Origin: Flavobacteriaceae bacterium
GTDB taxonomy: Bacteria; Bacteroidota; Bacteroidia; Flavobacteriales; Flavobacteriaceae
NCBI GenBank assembly: GCA_018623655.1
Contig: JAAZVG010000100.1
Coordinates: 1 to 5,782 of the forward strand
Direction: 5' to 3'
Length of the DNA: 5,782 nt
Of this stretch, positions 1-5,707 are shown one piece after another (position 1 is the first letter of the stretch; each line of letters starts with the position of its first letter). Both the position numbers and the translations under genes were made by a program. The notes under the pieces were generated by a model that made no database searches, had not been told where the DNA came from, and saw only the letters and a list, made by a program, of their open reading frames with translations.

Positions 1-5
1 ATAGC

Positions 6-566
6 TTATTGACCCACTACAACTTTAGGGTGTCTAATGATTATATCGCCAAGGGTGTATCCCTTTTCAACGGTATCGATTATCTTTCCCTTGAGCTTCT
101 CTTCAGGCGCCGGTATTTGAGTAATCGCATCGTGCACCTCTGAATCAAAGTCAGTTCCAGGTTCGACAGTGATTTCCATTAGGCCTTTGGCTTTCAAAAC
201 CTCTTTGATTTTGTTGTAAATAAGTTCAACTCCTTGCAGTGTGTTCGCATCAGCAGATTTCTTTATTTCCGGTAGCGCTCGATCAAAATCGTCAAGCACT
301 GGCAAGAGCGCTGTGATGACCTCACGACCTGCTGTCTTAAATAAATCGATACGCTCCTTAGTAGTACGCTTTTTGTAATTCTCAAATTCAGCAAACAATC
401 TTAAAAACTTATCTTTCTCTTGTGTTAATTGTTCTTCAACAGTAGGCTCGGGTTTCTCCTCGCTAGCAATTTCTTCAGCAGCAGTATTTTCTACCTCATT
501 TGATTCGATCTCATGATCAATTGTTGAATCAACAGGACCCTTTTCACTCTTTTTCGACTTACTCAT
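6..566 (-). CDS. grpE: GrpE, nucleotide exchange factor for DnaK (Hsp70)
   Basis: Cytoplasmic co-chaperone that dimerises and releases ADP from DnaK, allowing substrate turnover in the DnaK-DnaJ-GrpE cycle. The 186-residue length is normal for the family (E. coli 197). Residues 1-45 are acidic, rich in E, S and T, and probably disordered. Residues 45-105 form the long dimer helix, including FAEFENYKKRT (58-68) and LPVLDDFDRAL (88-98). Residues about 135-186 are the beta domain that contacts DnaK, with the family signature FDSEVHDAIT (140-149) and the ending GYTLGDIIIRHPKVVV (169-184). The ATG at 566 is the only sensible start, since it gives the usual acidic leader. No Shine-Dalgarno sequence is seen; the leader is A-rich. 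The gene ends with TAA just inside the left edge. In Bacteroidota dnaJ often follows, but that would lie outside the window. The protein is intact and the assignment is secure. Confidence 0.97.
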   Translation of the reverse strand: MSKSKKSEKGPVDSTIDHEIESNEVENTAAEEIASEEKPEPTVEEQLTQEKDKFLRLFAEFENYKKRTTKERIDLFKTAGREVITALLPVLDDFDRALPEIKKSADANTLQGVELIYNKIKEVLKAKGLMEITVEPGTDFDSEVHDAITQIPAPEEKLKGKIIDTVEKGYTLGDIIIRHPKVVVGQ

Positions 567-597
567 TTTATGTGAAGGTTTTTTTTCTAACTAGAGG

Positions 598-631
598 CAA
601 AAGTATTGCCATTTTAAATTTCTGTGCCAAA
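598..631 (-). promoter_or_regulatory. Candidate grpE promoter (Bacteroidota TAnnTTTG type, overlapping a sigma-54-like motif)
   Basis: Read on the minus strand, TACTTTTG (598-605) matches the Bacteroidota -7 consensus TAnnTTTG, and TTTG (628-631) lies 22 bases upstream as a possible -33 element. This would give a leader of about 25 bases. The same bases also read TGGCAA-N5-TTGCC (596-611), with GG and GC exactly 10 bases apart as in sigma-54 promoters, and they form a perfect 5-bp inverted repeat GGCAA/TTGCC (596-610). Which reading is functional cannot be decided from sequence. Confidence 0.5.
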
Positions 632-634
632 ATG

Positions 635-1558
635 TCACTTCTTTGTCTGAATTAAATCAGAGAATGCTTCATCTATTTTGGGGTACTTAAATTCAAAACC
701 CTCGTTGAGTAATCTTTGGGGGATTACTTTTTGCGACTGAAGTACCATTTCAGACATTTCACCCAAAAGCAGTCTAATGATAAATTCTGGGGATCGCTTT
801 AACCAAAAAGGTCGTTTCATCTGCTTAGCCAAGGTTTGAGCTAAATCTATTGCTCTTTCAGGATGGGGAGCAACAATATTGTAAACCCCTTTACCCCCAG
901 TATCTAGCGTGTAAATCATTGCCCGGACCAAATCTTTAATATGAATCCAAGACTGCCACTGATTACCAGATCCTAAGGCTGCTCCAAAACCGACCGAAGT
1001 AGGTTGCATCAATTTTGGAAGCGCACCCCCCTGAGTTGACAGGACGATACCGAACCGTAATTTACTCACTGAGATATTTAATGATTCAAAACGATCAGCT
1101 TCAGCTTCCCACTGCTGTACTACATTACTTAGAAAGCCATTATCTGATGCTGTGCTAACTTCGGAATGACTTTTCTCGAAATCACTTTCGTAAAAACCAA
1201 TGGCTGAAGCAGAAATCAACTGCTTCACCGAATATTTTGAGGCTGAAATCGCGCGATATAACGTTTTTAAACCATTGATACGGCTGGATAAAATTTCGGC
1301 TTTGTAAGGCTTACTCCATCGGTTAGATACCGAGGCTCCAGCCAAATTTAAAATGACTTCGACCCCATTTAACGCTTCTTCCTGTATTTCTAGACAAGCA
1401 GGATTCCAGTAGAACGCATCCGCACCATGAAGAGGTTTTGCATTTTTTCTTCGCGTCAGGTACCGAAAGTGCCACTTATTCGACGTTTCGACCTGTTGTA
1501 AAAAAGCCTTTCCGACCAGCCCCGTTGCTCCCGTTACTAAAACCGTTTTTTTATTCAT
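635..1558 (-). CDS. TIGR01777-family NAD(P)-binding epimerase-like protein (extended SDR with C-terminal DUF1731)
   Basis: Cytoplasmic Rossmann-fold protein related to E. coli YfcH and human SDR39U1. The family's substrate is not established. The 307-residue length is typical. The nucleotide-binding glycine motif GATGLVG is at 10-16, after a short beta strand that supports the chosen start. NLAGASV (71-77) and SASAIGFY (116-123) are family hallmarks. LRFGIVLSTQGGALPKL (167-183) and WQSWIHIKDLVRAM (201-214) are also typical, and the DUF1731-like tail covers about 255-302. The YxxxK catalytic pair of classical SDRs is not evident around Y123, so reductase or epimerase activity should not be assumed. 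The start codon overlaps the mnmD stop as ATGA (1555-1558), implying co-transcription and coupled translation. The stop codon lies within the grpE upstream region. Confidence 0.9.
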   Translation of the reverse strand: MNKKTVLVTGATGLVGKAFLQQVETSNKWHFRYLTRRKNAKPLHGADAFYWNPACLEIQEEALNGVEVILNLAGASVSNRWSKPYKAEILSSRINGLKTLYRAISASKYSVKQLISASAIGFYESDFEKSHSEVSTASDNGFLSNVVQQWEAEADRFESLNISVSKLRFGIVLSTQGGALPKLMQPTSVGFGAALGSGNQWQSWIHIKDLVRAMIYTLDTGGKGVYNIVAPHPERAIDLAQTLAKQMKRPFWLKRSPEFIIRLLLGEMSEMVLQSQKVIPQRLLNEGFEFKYPKIDEAFSDLIQTKK

Positions 1559-2229
1559 TCTTGCTTAGATTTGGCAGCTCGCAACATCTCCCTTTTCCCC
1601 GGTGGGCCAGGAAGACGTTCAACAATTAAACCTGCAGCCTCAAGTGCTCGCCTCACGCTTCCTTTCGCTGCATAGGTCACAAAAACCCCACCTGTATTCA
1701 ACATATCTGCACACTTCTGAAGCCATCGAGCTTCCCATAATTCGGGTTGAGCTCTTGCCCCAAAGGCATCATAGTAGATAATGTCAAAAGTTATTTTAGG
1801 CTCAAAAGACTCGAAAGTCTGATTTACCTTATGAAGTATTTTATTTGGCGACAATTCAATCTCTTTATTCCATTCAGCCTCATGCAGTTTCAAATACTGA
1901 TGGTAATTACCCCATCCTTTTGCATCCATGGCCAACCATTCCTTTGATTCTAACGGGAAAGCCTCAAGACCCAGGTAATAAAGCTTTACGGGTGAATGTA
2001 CTAAAAAGTCAAAGCTCAATAATGCATTCATTCCGGTACCTAAACCCATTTCGAAAATAGAAAGGGTTTTCGAGTTTGAGTAACGCGATAGCCAGTGACT
2101 TAGGCCAGATTCTATGAACACATGTTTTGCTTCAGCCAGTGCTCCATGTCTTGAGTGATAGGTTTCATTCAGGTCTGTGATCTCGAGTGTGTTACTCCCA
2201 TCACCCGTTTGAATCACCTTTCGTTTCAT
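1555..2229 (-). CDS. mnmD: MnmD, tRNA 5-methylaminomethyl-2-thiouridine(34) methyltransferase
   Basis: SAM-dependent methyltransferase that completes mnm5(s2)U at the wobble position of tRNAs reading NNA/NNG codons, by methylating the aminomethyl intermediate made by the MnmE-MnmG pathway. It matches the methyltransferase half (DUF752) of E. coli MnmC, without the FAD oxidase half. At 224 residues it is the normal stand-alone form. Visible motifs are NETYHSRHGALAEAKHVF (21-38, the family's N-terminal signature), the SAM-binding EMGLGTGMNAL (60-70), the YYDAF active-site segment (152-156) followed by PELW (162-165), and GPPGKREM near the C-terminus (208-215). The order of motifs leaves little doubt about the family. 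The ATG at 2229 fits the family N-terminus; no Shine-Dalgarno sequence is seen. It is divergent from ilvE and overlaps the next gene by 4 bases. Confidence 0.93.
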   Translation of the reverse strand: MKRKVIQTGDGSNTLEITDLNETYHSRHGALAEAKHVFIESGLSHWLSRYSNSKTLSIFEMGLGTGMNALLSFDFLVHSPVKLYYLGLEAFPLESKEWLAMDAKGWGNYHQYLKLHEAEWNKEIELSPNKILHKVNQTFESFEPKITFDIIYYDAFGARAQPELWEARWLQKCADMLNTGGVFVTYAAKGSVRRALEAAGLIVERLPGPPGKREMLRAAKSKQE

Positions 2230-2233
2230 ACTG

Positions 2234-2265
2234 TAAAAGTAACTGAAGAAATACTACTTTTGCAA
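2234..2265 (-). promoter_or_regulatory. Candidate mnmD promoter
   Basis: On the minus strand, TTG (2263-2265) is followed after 21 bases by TACTTTTA (2234-2241), one mismatch from TAnnTTTG. The -7 element ends only four bases before the ATG, so a transcript from it would have almost no leader. The match is imperfect and the leaderless geometry is inferred. Confidence 0.35.
2255..2262 (+). promoter_or_regulatory. Candidate ilvE promoter -7 element
   Basis: TACTTTTG is a perfect match to the Bacteroidota -7 consensus TAnnTTTG and lies 20 bases before the ilvE ATG, predicting a leader of about 15 bases. No good TTTG -33 element is present at the expected distance, which falls around the mnmD start codon. 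The element directly abuts the candidate -33 of the divergent mnmD promoter. Confidence 0.45.
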
Positions 2266-2282
2266 TGTAAGCAAGCATTAAA

Positions 2283-3329
2283 ATGGAAATAGAAAAAGTT
2301 GCCCAATCTAAACTAGATGGCCTCAACTTGACCAACCTTGATTTTGGCACCTTATTCACCGACCACATGGTGATTTCTGATTTCAAAGATGGTAAGTGGT
2401 CATCTCATAGTATTAAACCTTATGCGCCCTTCACTCTGGAGCCGTCAGCTAGTGTATTTCATTACGGACAGGCACTTTTTGAAGGCATGAAAGCATATAA
2501 GGGAAAAGATGGAAGAGCTTATCTATTTCGACCTACTGAGAATATCAAACGATTCAATCGTTCTTGTGAACGTATGTGTATACCGCAAATCGATGAGGAA
2601 GCCTTTTTAGAAAGCCTTACCGAGCTAATCAGTCTAGAAAAGGCTTGGATCCCTACTGACGAAGGGAGTTCTTTATATATCAGACCCTATGTGTTTGCTA
2701 CCGAAGCTGCAATTAAGGCGAATCCTGCTAAAGAGTATCGATTTGTAATTATTTGTTCTCCTGTCTCTGCCTATTTTTCAAGTGCAATAGCCGTGAAAAT
2801 TGAAGAGCGTTTTTCTAGAGCTGCCCCAGGAGGGTTCGGATATGCGAAAGCAGGTGGTAATTATGCCGGACAATTCTATCCGACCGAACTTGCAAAGGCT
2901 GAAGGCTACCAACAGGTGGTCTGGACAGACGCTAACACACACAGCTATATTGAAGAAGCAGGTACCATGAATATTTTCGTTCGTTTAGGCGACCAACTAT
3001 ACACAAGTCCAACATCTGATACTATATTAGACGGTATTACACGAAAGAGTATGCTTACGCTTTGTAAAGACTTAGATATCAAAGTAAAAGAACGTCCCGT
3101 GTCTATAGCAGAGCTTATTAATGGTTTTGAAACGGGTGAACTTAAAGAATTATTCGGAGTAGGTACCGCCGCGGTGGTGAGCGAGATTAATAGTTTCGGA
3201 TATCAAGGAATCCAATATAGCATAGACGATGTTGAAAACCCTTATGGACCAAAACTAAAAAAAGCCTTAACCGACATTCAGTTAGGACGTGCAGAAGATC
3301 CGCATGGGTGGCGTTATGAAGTAATCTAA
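2283..3329 (+). CDS. ilvE: Branched-chain amino acid aminotransferase (PLP-dependent, fold type IV)
   Basis: Transfers the amino group between glutamate and the 2-keto acids of leucine, isoleucine and valine, the last step of their synthesis and the first of their breakdown, in the cytosol. At 348 residues it matches the longer class of BCAT (about 340-365, as in eukaryotes and Bacillus) rather than the E. coli type of about 310. Visible motifs are FHYGQALFEGMKAYKG (59-74), LYIRP (131-135), the PLP-lysine segment GYAKAGGNYAGQF (186-198, with K189 the probable Schiff-base lysine), EEAGTMNIFV (224-233) of the class-IV signature, LDGITRKS (249-256) and the phosphate-binding loop FGVGTAAVVS (291-300). 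The redox CxxC found here in mammalian enzymes is absent. The stop overlaps the next ATG by one base (TAATG), so it heads an operon with the small membrane protein and crcB. Confidence 0.95.
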   Translation: MEIEKVAQSKLDGLNLTNLDFGTLFTDHMVISDFKDGKWSSHSIKPYAPFTLEPSASVFHYGQALFEGMKAYKGKDGRAYLFRPTENIKRFNRSCERMCIPQIDEEAFLESLTELISLEKAWIPTDEGSSLYIRPYVFATEAAIKANPAKEYRFVIICSPVSAYFSSAIAVKIEERFSRAAPGGFGYAKAGGNYAGQFYPTELAKAEGYQQVVWTDANTHSYIEEAGTMNIFVRLGDQLYTSPTSDTILDGITRKSMLTLCKDLDIKVKERPVSIAELINGFETGELKELFGVGTAAVVSEINSFGYQGIQYSIDDVENPYGPKLKKALTDIQLGRAEDPHGWRYEVI

Positions 3330-3514
3330 TGTTTAGTACAGGTCAGCTTATTTTTGCCGTAGTATTCTTTATCGGCTTCGTTGGTATTATTGCTCTCTCT
3401 TACCGCAAAGACAAAGCGATTCACGAAAAGCAATTCAAAGGATCACTCTGGGTGCTCGTTGGCTTTATTGTATTCATCGCAATACTGACTGGTCTCAAAT
3501 ACGCTTTGAGATGA
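3329..3514 (+). CDS. Small two-helix membrane protein of unknown function
   Basis: I do not recognise a named family. The 61 residues contain two hydrophobic helices, about 6-24 and 39-58, joined by a basic hydrophilic linker (25-38; R26, K27, K29, K34 and K37). By the positive-inside rule the linker is cytoplasmic and both ends face the periplasm. There is no cleavable signal-peptide pattern and no cysteine. That it is a real gene is supported by tight packing: its ATG overlaps the ilvE stop by one base, and its TGA overlaps the crcB ATG by four (ATGA, 3511-3514), so it fills the space exactly. Coupled translation with both neighbours is inferred. A link to fluoride export is possible only by position, since CrcB channels work without a known accessory subunit. 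Confidence 0.8.
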   Translation: MFSTGQLIFAVVFFIGFVGIIALSYRKDKAIHEKQFKGSLWVLVGFIVFIAILTGLKYALR

Positions 3515-3879
3515 AAAGCTTAATTCCCTTTCTATGGGTTTTTCTAGGAGGTGGCCTAGGTAGTGTTCTGCGTTACCAGTTCTCAGTATGGTTTAATAAG
3601 GAGGATTCTTATTTTCAGTGGGGTACTTTTACAGCGAATCTAATAGGATGTTTGTTACTCGGGCTTTTTACCAGTCTTTTAAATAAATCTGACAATCAAC
3701 ATTTACAGCTATTACTGCTCACTGGCCTGTGTGGGGGGTTCACCACTTTCAGTACATTTTCTAAAGAAGGCTTATCACTTTTAGAACGCGAGTTATATCT
3801 GCCTTATATACTGTACACGACGAGTAGTCTCCTGTTCGGTATTCTTTTTCTATTTATTGGTTATCGCATCATTCGATAG
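3511..3879 (+). CDS. crcB: CrcB/FluC fluoride ion channel
   Basis: Inner-membrane channel that lets toxic fluoride leave the cytoplasm. Family members are dual-topology homodimers with four helices per subunit, and 122 residues is a normal length. Hydrophobic segments lie at about 4-24, 36-56, 66-86 and 98-119. Family motifs are GGGLGSVLRY (13-22), TANLIG with the pore-lining asparagine N43 (41-46), and GLCGGFTTFSTFS (72-84). The last includes the helix break near the central sodium site and the phenylalanines F80 and F83 of the fluoride path. Only one copy is present, consistent with a self-sufficient homodimer. It is third in an ilvE-led operon and starts inside the stop region of the small membrane protein. 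There is no room for, or sign of, a fluoride riboswitch directly upstream. Confidence 0.95.
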   Translation: MKSLIPFLWVFLGGGLGSVLRYQFSVWFNKEDSYFQWGTFTANLIGCLLLGLFTSLLNKSDNQHLQLLLLTGLCGGFTTFSTFSKEGLSLLERELYLPYILYTTSSLLFGILFLFIGYRIIR

Positions 3880-4050
3880 GCATTTCTCCATTTATTGTGA
3901 TTCTAACAATTTAGACATCATCCTATTTCGAATATCATACTTTTAAAAGTTGATTTTTTAGAAGATGTGAAAAGATTTAAATAATTCATTGAATTTTTTA
4001 TTGAGTTTTATCTCTTTCTATACTTTTACCGCAACAAAATCGAAAAAATC
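3880..4050. other. Intergenic region between crcB and glnK
   Basis: This very AT-rich 171-base spacer holds the glnK promoter region. It contains a weak inverted repeat ATTGT/ACAAT (3894-3898 and 3906-3910), a perfect 12-base palindrome ACTTTTAAAAGT (3939-3950), and two near-identical decamers ATTGAATTTT and ATTGAGTTTT (3988-3997, 4000-4009). There is no strong GC-rich hairpin with a T-tract, so the crcB terminator is not identified. The plus strand contains no GG dinucleotide from 3881 onwards, which excludes a canonical sigma-54 promoter for glnK. Confidence 0.6.
4001..4028 (+). promoter_or_regulatory. Candidate glnK-amtB promoter
   Basis: TTG (4001-4003) is followed after 17 bases by TACTTTTA (4021-4028), which matches TAnnTTTG at all but the last base. 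It predicts a leader of about 16 bases before the glnK ATG, much like the other candidate promoters in this window. A second TACTTTTA (3938-3945) lies 83 bases upstream inside a palindrome, without a -33 partner. Confidence 0.4.
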
Positions 4051-4389
4051 ATGAAAAAAATCGAAGCAATTATTCGCAAGTCAAAATTTGACGAAGTGAA
4101 GAAAGCATTACACGATGTCGGTGTAGTCTTCTTTAGTTATTGGGACGTTACTGGTGTTGGTAATGAAAAACAAGGACACGTTTATAGAGGTATTAGATAT
4201 TCTACTTCTGATATCCAACGACGATTTCTATCAATCGTAGTTACTGACGAATTTGTTGACACTACCATCAAAACTATTCTTGAAAGCGCTAAAACTGGTG
4301 ATGTAGGGGATGGAAAGGTTTTTATAAGCCCTGTCGAAGAAGCTTTCCGTATCAGAACCGGAGAAAAAGGCTACGAAGGAATAAACTAA
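4051..4389 (+). CDS. glnK: PII-family nitrogen regulatory protein (GlnK-like) with divergent T-loop
   Basis: Trimeric cytosolic sensor of ATP/ADP and 2-oxoglutarate. When paired with amtB, such proteins insert their T-loop into the transporter to block ammonium entry. The 112-residue length is typical. The N-terminal MKKIEAIIRKSKFDEVKKAL (1-20) and the C-terminal PII signature TGDVGDGKVFISPV (82-95), then RIRTGE (100-105), are clear. The T-loop (about 36-55) departs from the classical form. It reads GNEKQGHVYRGIRY, one residue shorter before the tyrosine pair, so Y50 is equivalent to E. coli Y51, the uridylylation site. The stretch normally reading DFLPKVK is replaced by SDIQRRF. The effector-binding Q39 position is thus uncertain (E39 or Q41 here). 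It lies 21 bases upstream of amtB, certainly in the same operon. The family is sure; glnK rather than glnB is chosen from the linkage. Confidence 0.92.
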   Translation: MKKIEAIIRKSKFDEVKKALHDVGVVFFSYWDVTGVGNEKQGHVYRGIRYSTSDIQRRFLSIVVTDEFVDTTIKTILESAKTGDVGDGKVFISPVEEAFRIRTGEKGYEGIN

Positions 4390-4410
4390 TCATCAATTAA
4401 AATTTTAAAC

Positions 4411-5667
4411 ATGGAAACTGCATTATTTACCGCTAATAACATTTGGATGATGATATGTACGGGGCTTGTATTCTTTATGCACCTCGGATTCTCATTCCTC
4501 GAAATAGGTTTAACTCGTCAAAAAAACACGGTTAACATTCTATTTAAAAATATCTTTATAATCACTGTCGGATTACTTCTGTATTACATTGGAGGTTTTA
4601 ATCTGATGTATCCAGGTTTCGAAGAAGGAGACTTTGGATTTTTCAAATTCGCTGGATTTGGTATCGCGGCTCCCGAAGGAGGAATGACTCCAGAATATGC
4701 CAGCGGAGGCTACACCTGGTGGACCGATTTCTTGTTTCAAGGAATGTTTGCTGCTACGGCTGCTACGATCGTATCTGGTGCTGTAGCAGAACGTATAAAA
4801 CTCCAATCGTTTTTCCTGTTCACTATCATATATGTAGGTCTTGTATATCCTATTGTAGGATCTTGGCAGTGGGGAGGCGGATTTTTATCTAGCCTTAGCT
4901 ACGGAGAAGCTGAAGGATTCTATGATTTTGCTGGTTCAACTTTAGTTCACTCTGTAGGTGGATGGGCTGCCCTGATCGCTGTTTACCTGCTAGGTCCACG
5001 TATCGGAAAATACACCGAAGATGGTAAGGCCAATGCGATCCCTGGACACAGCTTACCTTTCACCACCGCAGGTGTCCTTATTCTTTGGTTAGGATGGTTT
5101 GGGTTTAATGGTGGTTCAGTGCTATCAGCAGATCCTGAGTTAACATCTTTAACCCTTGTAACTACCTCTTTAGCAGCTGCAGCTGGTGGTGTTTCGGCTT
5201 TTATCGTCTCTTACCTGAAGTTTAAGAATTTTGATTTAACCATGTTTTTAAATGGAATTCTTGGCGGTCTGGTAAGTATTACCGCTGGGGCAGATCAAAT
5301 GTCCCCAAACGAGGCTGTAGTCATTGGCTTGTTGGGAGGAGTAATTCTTGTTTTCGCTGTAAGCCTATTGGATAAACTTCTACTGGATGATCCTGTCGGA
5401 GCCATCGCTGTTCACCTAATCACTGGAATCTGGGGTACACTCGCAGTAGGTATCTTTGGTGCCATGGCATCATTCGACCAGTTTGTTGTTCAACTAGCTG
5501 GTGTTGGAGCGGCAGGTGTTTTCTGCAGTGTTTGCGGATTCATCATATTGTTTGTCATCAAAAAGACAATGGGACTCCGAGTTCCACGCAAAGAGGAGCT
5601 AGAAGGCCTCGATATTCATGAACACGGAATGGATGCTTATCCCGATTTCAGACTTAATCAACATTAA
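4411..5667 (+). CDS. amtB: AmtB ammonium transporter
   Basis: Trimeric inner-membrane Amt/MEP/Rh channel that recruits NH4+ and conducts it into the cell for assimilation by glutamine synthetase. The 418 residues contain about eleven hydrophobic helices. The N-terminus enters the first helix directly and shows no cleavable signal peptide. Landmarks are TAATIVSGAVAERIK (116-130, family signature), the conserved aspartate and first pore histidine in DFAGSTLVHSVGG (172-184; D172 and H180), and the second pore histidine in DDPVGAIAVHLITGIWGTLAVG (326-347; H335). Both twin histidines are present, so transport should be intact. The cytosolic tail GLRVPRKEELEGLDIHEHG (388-406) is the conserved C-terminal region needed for coupling and PII docking, matching the upstream PII gene. 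No Shine-Dalgarno sequence is seen before the ATG, which follows an A/T-rich 21-base gap. Confidence 0.97.
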   Translation: METALFTANNIWMMICTGLVFFMHLGFSFLEIGLTRQKNTVNILFKNIFIITVGLLLYYIGGFNLMYPGFEEGDFGFFKFAGFGIAAPEGGMTPEYASGGYTWWTDFLFQGMFAATAATIVSGAVAERIKLQSFFLFTIIYVGLVYPIVGSWQWGGGFLSSLSYGEAEGFYDFAGSTLVHSVGGWAALIAVYLLGPRIGKYTEDGKANAIPGHSLPFTTAGVLILWLGWFGFNGGSVLSADPELTSLTLVTTSLAAAAGGVSAFIVSYLKFKNFDLTMFLNGILGGLVSITAGADQMSPNEAVVIGLLGGVILVFAVSLLDKLLLDDPVGAIAVHLITGIWGTLAVGIFGAMASFDQFVVQLAGVGAAGVFCSVCGFIILFVIKKTMGLRVPRKEELEGLDIHEHGMDAYPDFRLNQH

Positions 5668-5707
5668 TATGATCATCAAAAAAATCAAAAATCAAAAAAC
5701 GAACACC

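Noticed and set aside
567..634. CIRCE (HrcA) operator before grpE
   Set aside because: Neither the TTAGCACTC nor the GAGTGCTAA half is present in the region.
1438..2060. Plus-strand open frames of 63-71 codons opposite the epimerase-like gene and mnmD (1438-1629, 1747-1947, 1845-2060)
   Set aside because: They lie antisense within well-recognised genes, show no family motifs, and have no promoter or sensible gene context.
2201..2386. Minus-strand 61-codon frame spanning the mnmD/ilvE gap
   Set aside because: It overlaps the starts of two conserved genes and reads across their promoter region; the hydrophobic stretch comes from the AT-rich spacer.
3480..3515. Possible fluoride riboswitch ahead of crcB
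   Set aside because: The bases before crcB are coding sequence of the overlapping small membrane gene, and I see no riboswitch-like pseudoknot arrangement there.
3894..3950. Rho-independent terminator after crcB
   Set aside because: The 5-bp ATTGT/ACAAT repeat is weak and not followed by a T-run. The ACTTTTAAAAGT palindrome has no loop and almost no GC, so neither is a convincing terminator.
4573..4806. Minus-strand 77-codon frame inside amtB
   Set aside because: It is the complement of a strongly conserved transporter region and has no recognisable protein features.
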